Assembly (NCBI GenBank): GCA_964356355.1
Contig: CAYHGX010000001.1
Location: 62,001 to 126,000 of the forward strand
Length of the DNA: 64,000 bases
From: CAYHGX01 sp964356355
GTDB taxonomy: Bacteria; Patescibacteriota; Gracilibacteria; UBA1369; LOWO2-01-FULL-3
Direction of reading: 5' to 3'
Below, piece after piece: positions 51,103 through 58,366 of the stretch (position 1 is the first letter of the stretch; each line of letters begins with the position of its first letter). The notes under the pieces were generated by a model that saw only the letters and a program-made list of their open reading frames with translations, ran no database searches and was not told the DNA's origin. The position numbers and the translations under genes are program-made.

Positions 51103-53741
51103 TATGAACTGATTAGTTCTTGTTGGTTTTCTTCAACTTCTGGTACTACATAGCCATCTTCGCCTTCTTCGATAACGTCGATGACGGAGATTCCGGCTAC
51201 TTTATCGGCAGGCTTTAGGCGCATTAGGTAAACACCTTGAGTGGCGCGGCCTTGAGAAGGGATATTCTTTACGTGTAGGCGAATTACTTGTCCTGATTTT
51301 GAGATCATGATGAGATCGGCGTTGGTGTTGGTTTCAATGATTTTGGCGCCAATGATTTTGCCGGTTTTTGTGGTGATGTTTGCGGTCTTAACTCCACTAC
51401 CTCCACGTGATTGGAAGCGGTAATCGGTAACTTTGGTCATCTTTCCGAGACCGTTTTCCATGATTACGAGCAGTTCTGCGGTTTCTGGTGCTTTGATGGC
51501 ATCCATTTCCACTACTTCATCGCTGCCTTTGAGGCGGATTCCACGAACTCCAATTGAAGGACGGCCCATTGGGCGGCAATCTTCTTCGTTGAAGCGGATG
51601 CATTTGCCTTCGCGACTTACTAGGATGATTTCGTCTTTATCTCCAACTTCACGGATCCATTCAAGTGAATCTTCGGGGCGAAGCTTGATGGCGATCAGTC
51701 CGGTTTTTCTTACATTTCCGAAGTCTTCAACTGGGGTTTTTTTGATTGTACCCATCTTTGTGGCCATGAATAGATATTTGCCACTGAATTTTTCGCCTGT
51801 AGAAAGGATGGCAGTAACGTGTTCGTCATCTTGTAGTTGTAGTAGATTTACGATGGCCTGGCCTTTTGCTGTACGGGAGGCCATTGGGATTTCGTATACT
51901 GGAAGTTTGAAGACGCGTCCTTTATTAGTGAAGTAGAGGAGTTCATCGTGATTTTGAGTTTTCTTGATGAGTTTGATTTCGTCCTCTTCTTTGGTGGTGC
52001 CGCCGATTATGCCTTTTCCTCCGCGGTGTTGGCTGCGGAAGGTGTTGGTTGGAATGCGCTTGATGTAGTTTTCACGGCTGAGCATTACGATTACCGGTTC
52101 GTTTGGAATTGTGTCTTTTTGGGAAATGCTGTTGATAGCATGTGGAACGATTTCGGTTCTGCGCGGATCGGCATATTTTTCTTTCATTTCAGCCATTTCC
52201 TCCTGCATAATTTTGAGAACTTTGTTGACGTCGGCCAGAATTCCTTCTAGGTGCATAATAAGGGCGATTTTTTCTGCTAGTTCATCTTCGATTTTTTTGC
52301 GCTCAAGACCTGCGAGAGTTTGTAGACGCATGTCGAGAATGGCTTTACCTTGAAGCTCTGAGAGTTTGAATTTTTTCATCAGTTGCTCGAGGGCTTCTTC
52401 TTTGTCTGCTGATTTGCGAATAACGGCGATCACTTCATCGATATGATCGAGGGCGATTTTCAGTCCTTCGAGGATGTGGGCCCTGGCTTTAGCCATTTTT
52501 AGCTCGTATTCGGTGCGTCGTGTGATAACTACTTTTCGGTGAGTGATGAAGTGCTCAAGTACCTGTTTAAGGTCTAGTAGATGCGGTTGAATTTCGTCTA
52601 CGAGTGCGATCATGTTCATGTTGAACGATGATTGAAGCTGTGTGAATTTGAAAAGTTGGTTGAGGATTTTTTTAGGATAACTATCTTTTTTGAGCTCGAT
52701 CATAATTCTCATACCGTCTTTGTTGGACTCGTCTCTGATATCGGTGATGCCAACTACCTTTTTATCGCGAACTAGTTCGGCAATTTTGGTGATGAGGTTG
52801 GCTTTGTTTACTTGGTAGGGGATTTCGCTAACGATGATTTCGAATTTGCCGTTTTTTCTTTCTCTGATGTCGGTGCGGCCACGAACTACCATGCCGCCGC
52901 GGCCTGTAGTGTAGGCGGTGCGGACGTCATCGATGTTGTAGAGGATGCCTCCAGTTGGGAAATCGGGACCTTTAATGAATTCCATGAGTTCTGGAATTGT
53001 GGCTTCGGGATTTTTTGAGAGGTGAATTAGGCCGTCGATAACCTCTCCAAGATTGTGTGGAGGGATGTTTGTGGCCATACCAACGGCAATACCGGTAGAA
53101 CCGTTGAGGAGTAGTTGTGGGAGCTTGGTAGGAAGAACGGTAGGTTCTAGGTGACGGCCATCGTAGTTTTCTCTCCAGCTAACTGTTTCTTTTTCAATAT
53201 CTGTGAGCATTTCGTCCGTGATTTTTTCCATTTTGGCCTCGGTATAACGCATGGCCGCTGCGCTGTCACCGTCGATGGAACCAAAGTTTCCTTGTCCTCT
53301 TACTAGGGTGTAACGCATGGCGAAATCTTGGGCCATACGAACCATTGAGTCATAAACTGCGGAATCGCCGTGGGGATGATATTTACCCAACACTTCACCG
53401 ACAACGGTGGCGGATTTTCGGAAGGAGGCTGAGGAGCGAAGACCCATTTCATTCATGGCGTGCAGGATTCTGCGGTGAACTGGTTTCATGCCGTCTCTGA
53501 CGTCTGGAAGGGCTCTGGACACGATTACGCTCATGGCATATTCGAGGTAGCTGGTTTCCATTTCGTCGGAGATGTTACGTGGGCGGAGGCCTTCGTGATT
53601 GGTGAAAAGATCGCCTTCGAGGGCGGTTTCAGTGGAGGAGTTTACGGATTCGGAGTTGTCCTCTGATTCTTGGTTTTCTAGATTTTCGTCGTTTTGATTT
53701 TCCTCTTCTTGATCTTCTGGATTGGTATTTTCGTCTGACAC
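51102..53741 (-). CDS. gyrA: DNA gyrase subunit A
   Basis: Catalytic DNA-breaking subunit of gyrase. The active-site Tyr is in AAAMRYTEAKM, and the quinolone region GKYHPHGDSAVYDSMVRMAQ keeps the Ser and Asp found in sensitive E. coli. The C-terminal beta-pinwheel carries a GyrA box (SQHRGGKGI), which favours GyrA over ParC. About 55 extra Glu/Asn/Ser-rich residues precede the conserved start. Translation begins at a GTG (53739-53741). 879 residues in all. Confidence 0.94.
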   Translation of the reverse strand: MSDENTNPEDQEEENQNDENLENQESEDNSESVNSSTETALEGDLFTNHEGLRPRNISDEMETSYLEYAMSVIVSRALPDVRDGMKPVHRRILHAMNEMGLRSSASFRKSATVVGEVLGKYHPHGDSAVYDSMVRMAQDFAMRYTLVRGQGNFGSIDGDSAAAMRYTEAKMEKITDEMLTDIEKETVSWRENYDGRHLEPTVLPTKLPQLLLNGSTGIAVGMATNIPPHNLGEVIDGLIHLSKNPEATIPELMEFIKGPDFPTGGILYNIDDVRTAYTTGRGGMVVRGRTDIRERKNGKFEIIVSEIPYQVNKANLITKIAELVRDKKVVGITDIRDESNKDGMRIMIELKKDSYPKKILNQLFKFTQLQSSFNMNMIALVDEIQPHLLDLKQVLEHFITHRKVVITRRTEYELKMAKARAHILEGLKIALDHIDEVIAVIRKSADKEEALEQLMKKFKLSELQGKAILDMRLQTLAGLERKKIEDELAEKIALIMHLEGILADVNKVLKIMQEEMAEMKEKYADPRRTEIVPHAINSISQKDTIPNEPVIVMLSRENYIKRIPTNTFRSQHRGGKGIIGGTTKEEDEIKLIKKTQNHDELLYFTNKGRVFKLPVYEIPMASRTAKGQAIVNLLQLQDDEHVTAILSTGEKFSGKYLFMATKMGTIKKTPVEDFGNVRKTGLIAIKLRPEDSLEWIREVGDKDEIILVSREGKCIRFNEEDCRPMGRPSIGVRGIRLKGSDEVVEMDAIKAPETAELLVIMENGLGKMTKVTDYRFQSRGGSGVKTANITTKTGKIIGAKIIETNTNADLIMISKSGQVIRLHVKNIPSQGRATQGVYLMRLKPADKVAGISVIDVIEEGEDGYVVPEVEENQQELISS

Positions 53742-53813
53742 GGGAAGGTTGGTTAGAAATTTTCTGGGTGGATATTATCATAAAAACTTGGGTTGCGAAA
53801 ATGGGGAATGTGG

Positions 53814-53841
53814 TTGACTTTGTGCGCTAATATGGTAAAGT
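53814..53841 (+). promoter_or_regulatory. Promoter of GC-rich unit 1
   Basis: TTGACT, 16 bases, then TAAAGT preceded by an extended TGG. It is nearly identical in layout to the promoter of unit 2 and lies about 40 bases before the shared leader. Confidence 0.75.
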
Positions 53842-53877
53842 GTGCGTCTGTGATTTTTGAAAAGTGGGCGTTCAAGA

Positions 53878-54155
53878 TTTTAGGGATGAAGGTTTTCGTG
53901 GAAATTTTTTCCCTGAGGGTTTGACTTCGGGTTCGTTTCTTGGCTTGTAGAAGAGCTGTCTGCTGATTTCAGCGGATTGGTGCATTCTCGCTGGATAACG
54001 ATTTTGACAAGAAGGTAATAAGAAGAATTTTTGGGTTTGGTCTGTTTTGCTGGGGGCTAAGAGATTGTTATGGAAATCGTGGAGACGATTTTGTAGCAGT
54101 TTGCTAGACCCCGGCAAATCAACAGCCGGCGGCATGAGCGGGTTAGGAGCCCGCG
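53878..54155 (+). ncRNA. Structured leader RNA, copy 1 (unknown family)
   Basis: Aligns over its whole length with 54653-54948. Four hairpins are seen in both copies: H1 53882-53914 (AGGGA/TCCCT base), H2 53960-53975 (CTGCTG/CAGCGG), H3 54111-54129 (CCGGC/GCCGG) and H4 54138-54154 (GCGGG/CCCGC). Identical single-stranded blocks include GGTTTGACT, CGATTTTGACAA and TAGACCCCGGCAA at matched spacing. The stems keep pairing while bases change between copies. It ends 18 bases before the ATG of ORF1, so it is either a cis-regulatory leader or a separate RNA. I do not recognise it as a known riboswitch, tmRNA, RNase P or 6S RNA. Confidence 0.75.
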
Positions 54156-54172
54156 TTTCGAAGGAGTTTGCC

Positions 54173-54394
54173 ATGTATGGTAATCGTCTTCCGCTCGCTG
54201 TGCGTGTGATCGATGGGGACCGGGTGGTCCCCACCGATATAGTCGAGGTGCTCGGCCCGGTCCTGGGTGCCGTGGTGGGGGTGGCCATCCGGCCCACGGA
54301 GCGCGGCGAGCAGTCCCAAAAGTGGGTCTGCGGTTACGATCCCACCAAGGCCTGCTCGGTGGGTCCGAGCTGCCGCGCCGCGCGCCGCGGCTGA
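54173..54394 (+). CDS. GC-rich mini-unit ORF1 (73 aa)
   Basis: A 73-residue protein beginning MYGNRLPLAVRVIDGDRVVP and ending in a Cys- and Arg-rich tail (WVCGYDPTKACSVGPSCRAA). Most codons end in G or C, unlike every neighbouring gene, which is what real coding in a high-GC genome looks like. AAGGAG sits 6 bases before the ATG, a far better ribosome site than most genes here have. The frame is open further upstream, but that would run through the leader hairpins. Weak similarity to ORF2 (V-V-D..V-V...E start, Cys-containing end). Function unknown. Confidence 0.6.
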   Translation: MYGNRLPLAVRVIDGDRVVPTDIVEVLGPVLGAVVGVAIRPTERGEQSQKWVCGYDPTKACSVGPSCRAARRG

Positions 54395-54488
54395 TTTCCT
54401 AGGATCGCTACGATGCCAGGGCCACTCTTCGGCCCATTCGCGGCGCTGTTAACGTTCCTAGGCCAATCCGCACCACCCCGGCCTCTGC

Positions 54489-54537
54489 AGACCAGCCCCC
54501 GGCCGCACTCTCACGAGCGCGCGCCGGGGGCTGGTCT
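54489..54537 (+). terminator. Long perfect hairpin ending GC-rich unit 1
   Basis: AGACCAGCCCCCGGC and GCCGGGGGCTGGTCT pair over 15 bp without mismatch, followed by a T-rich tail (ACTTTTTTCTTTTTACC). Confidence 0.85.
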
Positions 54538-54591
54538 TGCACTTTTTTCTTTTTACCTTCTTGTGTCTTCTAATTTAGTTGGCTTTCACCA

Positions 54592-54619
54592 TTGACTTTT
54601 TCAGTGAATATGCTACAGT
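54592..54619 (+). promoter_or_regulatory. Promoter of GC-rich unit 2
   Basis: TTGACT, 16 bases, then TACAGT preceded by an extended TGC. The segment ATATGCTACAGT matches ATATGGTAAAGT of unit 1. Confidence 0.75.
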
Positions 54620-54652
54620 CTTCAGCTTTAGTTATTTGAAATGCAGGAAAAT

Positions 54653-54948
54653 GTTTAGGGATGAAGTTCTTAACGCTTGAGGGCGTAGATAAGAGTTTTT
54701 CCCTGGAGGTTTGACTCTAGGATCGCATCTGGGTTTGTAAAAGAGCTATTGGCTGCTTTGGCGGCTGATCGGTGACTTTTCGCCCCCTTCGCGATTTTGA
54801 CAACAAGGTGATAGAAAATTTTTAAATTGGTCTTGGCTGATTGCAGGGGTTTACGAGTTTCTTAGATGATCGTTTTATGGGCGATTTATAAGAGACTGTT
54901 AGACCCCGGCAATTGACAGCCGGAGGCGAGTGCGGGCGTAGGCCCGCG
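54653..54948 (+). ncRNA. Structured leader RNA, copy 2
   Basis: Second copy of the leader at 53878-54155. H1 (54657-54704) is 15 bases longer than in copy 1 and has a new inner stem (ACGC/GCGT) while keeping AGGGA/TCCCT. H2 is GGCTGC/GCGGCT (54751-54766), H3 CCGGC/GCCGG (54906-54923), H4 GCGGGC/GCCCGC (54932-54947). The distances between conserved blocks differ by only 2-3 bases from copy 1 (81 and 112 bases versus 84 and 114). It ends 12 bases before ORF2. Confidence 0.75.
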
Positions 54949-54959
54949 GAGATGTGCAG

Positions 54960-55148
54960 ATGAAGGTTGCTCTTGTGGACTTCCGTGGTCAGGTGGTCGC
55001 GGTCGTGGAGTTCGTGATGATTCCGATGGGGCTGAGCGAGCCTCTGCGTGAGCGAGAAGGGCGCGATGTGCGGCCCGAGCCGCTGTGCGTGAATCCTCGT
55101 TGCCCGATCCATGGCGCCCGCAGTCAGCGGCCCGACAGCCACAACTGA
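54960..55148 (+). CDS. GC-rich mini-unit ORF2 (62 aa)
   Basis: A 62-residue protein starting MKVALVDFRGQVVAVVEFVM and ending with a short Cys/His cluster (LCVNPRCPIHGARS). Third codon positions are mostly G or C. GGAG lies 8 bases before the ATG. The N-terminus resembles that of ORF1 (alternating Val/Ile with D-x-x-x-x-V-V), so the two may be distant relatives. A perfect 14-bp hairpin follows 5 bases after the stop. Function unknown; the Cys/His spacing (C-x4-C-x2-H) could bind metal, which is speculation. Confidence 0.6.
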   Translation: MKVALVDFRGQVVAVVEFVMIPMGLSEPLREREGRDVRPEPLCVNPRCPIHGARSQRPDSHN

Positions 55149-55153
55149 TCGTC

Positions 55154-55185
55154 TCGCGCCCGCGGCTTCACAGCCGCGGGCGCGA
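55154..55185 (+). terminator. Long perfect hairpin ending GC-rich unit 2
   Basis: TCGCGCCCGCGGCT and AGCCGCGGGCGCGA form a perfect 14-bp stem with loop TCAC, followed by a T-rich stretch (TCTTCTTCTTTTCT). Confidence 0.85.
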
Positions 55186-55282
55186 TGAAGTGATCTTCTT
55201 CTTTTCTACTTCCGTTTCGAAAATCCCGGGGTTTTCTCGGGTGGTGTGCGGTCGGCCGACGACTGCGATCATGGAGTGTGAC

Positions 55283-55528
55283 ATGGATTTCCGGAACTTG
55301 GAGCTGATGTTTGGAGCGATGAATGGCTTCGGGCGCGGCATGCTTGCCCATGCGGCGGAGCTCCGTATGGCCCGGGAGCGCGCGCTGGCGCGCGTCCCCG
55401 GCGCGGGCTTCGGGCCGAGTCTGCCGAGCGCGCGCCCGGCCGCCGACCGTCCGGTGCCGCCCTGCAACGCGTGGCAGCTGACCGCCCAGTCCTGGGCCGG
55501 TCAGCGCCACAGCATGAGCTGCCTCTGA
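55283..55528 (+). CDS. GC-rich mini-unit ORF3 (81 aa)
   Basis: An 81-residue frame starting MDFRNLELMFGAMNGFGRGM, then an Ala/Arg/Pro-rich middle and ending QSWAGQRHSMSCL. It shares the strong GC bias at third positions with ORF1 and ORF2. GGAG lies 6 bases before this ATG; an in-frame ATG 12 bases upstream overlaps that site. Its upstream region (55216-55265) lacks the long leader but has two small GC hairpins, one of them GCGGTCG/CGACTGC. It is followed by its own terminator. No similarity to ORF1 or ORF2 that I can see. Confidence 0.5.
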   Translation: MDFRNLELMFGAMNGFGRGMLAHAAELRMARERALARVPGAGFGPSLPSARPAADRPVPPCNAWQLTAQSWAGQRHSMSCL

Positions 55529-55546
55529 GGCGGCTCACCCCGGCCA

Positions 55547-55602
55547 AAGGGGCGGCGGAATGAGGTTCGGGTTTCAAAGCCCCCTCGTCTCCGCCGCCCC
55601 TT
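55547..55602 (+). terminator. Long perfect hairpin ending GC-rich unit 3
   Basis: AAGGGGCGGCGGA and TCCGCCGCCCCTT pair over 13 bp around a 30-base loop that has its own GAGG/CCTC stem; a T-rich tail (ATTTTCTTTTTC) follows. Confidence 0.8.
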
Positions 55603-55670
55603 AGGCATTTTCTTTTTCTATCACTTTGTTGTTTTCTCTTTTGATGGGTTGTTCTCTTGGTGGCTTGGCC

Positions 55671-55699
55671 TTGTGTTTTGGGCTGTTTTTTGGTAGAAT
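55671..55699 (+). promoter_or_regulatory. Promoter of the VirB4-like gene
   Basis: TTGTGT, 17 bases, then TAGAAT preceded by an extended TGG. The ATG is about 30 bases after the predicted start. Confidence 0.6.
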
Positions 55700-55735
55700 A
55701 ATGAGATTTAAAAGACAAAAACAAAGACCAAAACT

Positions 55736-57997
55736 ATGGCTAATGTATTTACAGACGATAAGGCGAAGAGTGATTCTGTGGCCGCTGGGGCTCCGAGTTG
55801 GCTTAAAGATGCCGATGTGATGGTGCCTGGAGCGGGAATTGCTGATGTGGCGCCTGCGGTTGCTCCTTCAAAGGACTATGAGGGTTCTTTGCCTCAGTTT
55901 CACGATGAAAAACCTACCGCAACTCAGTTGGGAGTTGATCCTGCCTCTTGGGTAGTGATTGAAAGTGCTGATAAACAGGCGGCGGAGAAAATGATGGCTG
56001 CGGGTCTTGATCCTAAAACTGGAAGGTTAATGGCGGCTTCGCAGGCTGTTGTTGAGGGAGATGATACTGGAGAAAAAAAGCTAGTAGTTGAGGGAAACAA
56101 GGATAAAGATGGAGTACTTGGTACTTTGAAAAAATTATTTAGTTTTGGTGTGAAAAGGCCTCAGGTAGAGGGAGTGGCTGGAGCTGCGGTTCCGGTGGCT
56201 ACTAAAATTGATCCTTCTGGGAAATTGACGGTTGATGAGAAGAAGAAATTTATGGAGGCTGAGAAAATCTATCAGGAGGGCTTGGCGGCGATTAAAGATT
56301 TGATTGCGCCGGCTTCCATGGAGATTCAGTATGATAAATTGCGAGTAGATGGCATGTATTGCCAATCATTTTATGTATTTGCTTATCCTCGTTATTTGGA
56401 TGCTAACTGGCTCTCTCCGGTGATCAATTTCGACGTAACAATGGATATAAGCCAATTTATCTATCCGATCAACTCGGGAGATATTATGAAGATTCTGCGC
56501 AAGAAAGTTGCACAGATGCAGTCGAGTATGCGTATGAATGCGGAAAAAGGGCATGTGCGTGATCCAGCTATTGAGACGGCTTTGGAAGATGCTGAGTCTT
56601 TGCGAACAGATATTCAGCGCGGACAGGAGAAGTTTTTCCAATTTGCACTCTATTTTACGGTTTACGCTACCAGTGAAAAGAAGCTGGAGAAGGTGGCGAA
56701 GCAGCTTGAGAGCCTTTTGGCAGGTAAATTGGTGCTTACAAAACGTGCGCAGCTACAGGCTGAACATGGTTTTAATTCTTCGATTCCGATTTGTTTGGAT
56801 CAACTTTATACGATTCGAAATATGAATACTGGGCCGCTTTCAAGTACATTTCCGTTTACCTCTTCAGATCTTACCTCTGATAAGGGTATTTTGTATGGAA
56901 TTAACCGTCACAATGACAGCTTGATTATATTTGATCGGTTTGCCCTGGAGAATGCTAATAGTGTGGTGTTTGCCAAGTCCGGTGCGGGTAAGTCTTATGC
57001 CGTGAAGTTGGAGATTTTGCGTCAGATGATGATGGGTACCGACGTGATCGTGATCGATCCGGAAAATGAGTATGAGGCGCTGGCCAATACGGTTGGTGGC
57101 TCTTATTTAAGGCTTAGTTTGAACAGTGATCGTAGAATTAATCCTTTTGATTTGCCGCGGCCGATTGAGGGTGATGATAACAAGCCTGGCGATTTATTGC
57201 GCTCTGGAATTATTAATTTGCATGGTTTGATGAACTTGATGCTGGGTAAGCTTACACCTGAAGAGGAGAGCATCCTGGATCGGGCTTTGATTGATGTGTA
57301 TGCGCTAAAAGGCATTACAATGGAGACCGTGGATCCTTCGGTTTTTGAGCCCCCGACGATGGAGGATTTATACCAGATCTTGAGCTCCTTGGAGGGGGCG
57401 ACTGGGCTAACTCAAAGGCTTTCTAAATATACTACAGGTTCTTATTCCGGAATTTTCAATAAGCCTACTAATGTGGATCTCTCAACCGGCATGATGGTGT
57501 TCTGTATTCGTGACCTTGAGGACGCACTTCGGCCGATTGCGATGTATATTATTTTGAACTATATCTGGAATAGCGTTCGCAGCGAGCTCAAGAAGAGAAT
57601 TCTGGTTATAGATGAGGCCTGGACGATGATGCAGCATGAGGATAGTGCAAAATTTTTGAACGGACTAGTGAAGAGAGCAAGAAAATATTACCTGGGAGTG
57701 TCAACAATTACTCAGGACGTGGAAGATTTCTTAAAGAGTGAGTATGGTAAGCCAATTATTACCAACTCCTCGATGCAGTTGCTTTTGAAACAGTCGCCTT
57801 CAGCTGTGGAGATGCTGGGGCATATTTTCAATCTTACCGATGGGGAGAAGTATGTGCTCCTTAATAGTGGTGTGGGGCAGGGCCTATTCTTTGCCGGCCA
57901 GAAGCACGTGGCAGTGCAGGTGATTGCCTCATTTACTGAGAATAAAATAGTGACTACGAACCCTGAAGAGGTGATTAAGGCCAGGGAGCAGGCTTAA
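55736..57997 (+). CDS. VirB4-like secretion/conjugation ATPase
   Basis: A 753-residue ATPase of the VirB4/TraC type that powers type IV secretion or related envelope machines. After a low-complexity N-terminus comes the VirB4 N-domain (about residues 180-380, with FDVTMDISQFIYPINSGD). The motor domain has Walker A in VVFAKSGAGKSYAVKLEIL near residue 415, VIVIDPENEYEALAN, and Walker B in RILVIDEAWTMMQHED near residue 625, followed by GVSTITQDVEDF. No other VirB genes are seen here, so it may serve DNA uptake, pilus-like or attachment machinery encoded elsewhere. Confidence 0.92.
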   Translation: MANVFTDDKAKSDSVAAGAPSWLKDADVMVPGAGIADVAPAVAPSKDYEGSLPQFHDEKPTATQLGVDPASWVVIESADKQAAEKMMAAGLDPKTGRLMAASQAVVEGDDTGEKKLVVEGNKDKDGVLGTLKKLFSFGVKRPQVEGVAGAAVPVATKIDPSGKLTVDEKKKFMEAEKIYQEGLAAIKDLIAPASMEIQYDKLRVDGMYCQSFYVFAYPRYLDANWLSPVINFDVTMDISQFIYPINSGDIMKILRKKVAQMQSSMRMNAEKGHVRDPAIETALEDAESLRTDIQRGQEKFFQFALYFTVYATSEKKLEKVAKQLESLLAGKLVLTKRAQLQAEHGFNSSIPICLDQLYTIRNMNTGPLSSTFPFTSSDLTSDKGILYGINRHNDSLIIFDRFALENANSVVFAKSGAGKSYAVKLEILRQMMMGTDVIVIDPENEYEALANTVGGSYLRLSLNSDRRINPFDLPRPIEGDDNKPGDLLRSGIINLHGLMNLMLGKLTPEEESILDRALIDVYALKGITMETVDPSVFEPPTMEDLYQILSSLEGATGLTQRLSKYTTGSYSGIFNKPTNVDLSTGMMVFCIRDLEDALRPIAMYIILNYIWNSVRSELKKRILVIDEAWTMMQHEDSAKFLNGLVKRARKYYLGVSTITQDVEDFLKSEYGKPIITNSSMQLLLKQSPSAVEMLGHIFNLTDGEKYVLLNSGVGQGLFFAGQKHVAVQVIASFTENKIVTTNPEEVIKAREQA

Positions 57998-58025
57998 GCC
58001 TTTCAGTATTAGCCTTTCTTGCCCC

Positions 58026-58054
58026 TTGTTATTTTCTGGGAATTATTGTATAAT
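58026..58054 (+). promoter_or_regulatory. Promoter of the 74-aa membrane protein
   Basis: TTGTTA and a perfect TATAAT are 17 bases apart, giving a leader of about 25 bases. Confidence 0.7.
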
Positions 58055-58085
58055 GTAGTTAAATACATTTTTAACAAAAACAAAA

Positions 58086-58310
58086 ATGAATACAAAAGTA
58101 CACAGTTATGCAAATGTGCATCCAATGGTGGTGTTTTGGATCGGCTTGCTAACAGGTGCTATCATCGTTGGTTTATCGTTCTTTTATAGAACACTAGTAC
58201 CGGCTGATTACAATTCTTCACTGTTTAGTTATCCAACTTACAGTACAAACTTGAAGACAAGTCTTAGTCCTACTTATAGTCCAATTTCAATTACTCAGCC
58301 AATGGGCTAA
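58086..58310 (+). CDS. Small single-span membrane protein
   Basis: 74 residues: a short N-terminus, one strong membrane helix (VVFWIGLLTGAIIVGLSFFY, residues 15-34) and a Ser/Thr/Tyr/Pro-rich tail (SSLFSYPTYSTNLKTSLSPT) that probably faces outward. It has its own promoter and a terminator 25 bases after the stop, so it is a real, independently expressed gene. No family recognised. Confidence 0.75.
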   Translation: MNTKVHSYANVHPMVVFWIGLLTGAIIVGLSFFYRTLVPADYNSSLFSYPTYSTNLKTSLSPTYSPISITQPMG

Positions 58311-58335
58311 AGGTGTGGATTAAATTGTATCGTAG

Positions 58336-58365
58336 AAGAGTGAGTAGTTAAGGCTATTCACTCTT
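58336..58365. terminator. Terminator between convergent genes
   Basis: AAGAGTGA and TCACTCTT pair over 8 bp with a 14-base loop, followed by TTTTT-like sequence on the + strand. It lies just before the stop codon of the minus-strand 1490-residue gene and can serve both. Confidence 0.7.
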
Positions 58366-58366
58366 T

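Noticed and set aside
54047..54172. Upstream extension of GC-rich ORF1
   Set aside because: The frame is open, but it crosses conserved RNA hairpins and the AAGGAG site and conserved spacing point to the ATG at 54173.
54413..54595. 60-codon frame after GC-rich ORF1
   Set aside because: It runs through the perfect terminator hairpin and its T-rich tail.
53878..54948. The paired repeats as a CRISPR array, tmRNA or group I intron
   Set aside because: Only two long diverged copies, no short repeat-spacer pattern, no tRNA-like ends or intron core motifs.
55124..55724. Long minus-strand frames across the GC-rich cluster (128 and 151 codons)
   Set aside because: High GC makes stop codons rare; they cross terminators and a promoter and have no ribosome site.
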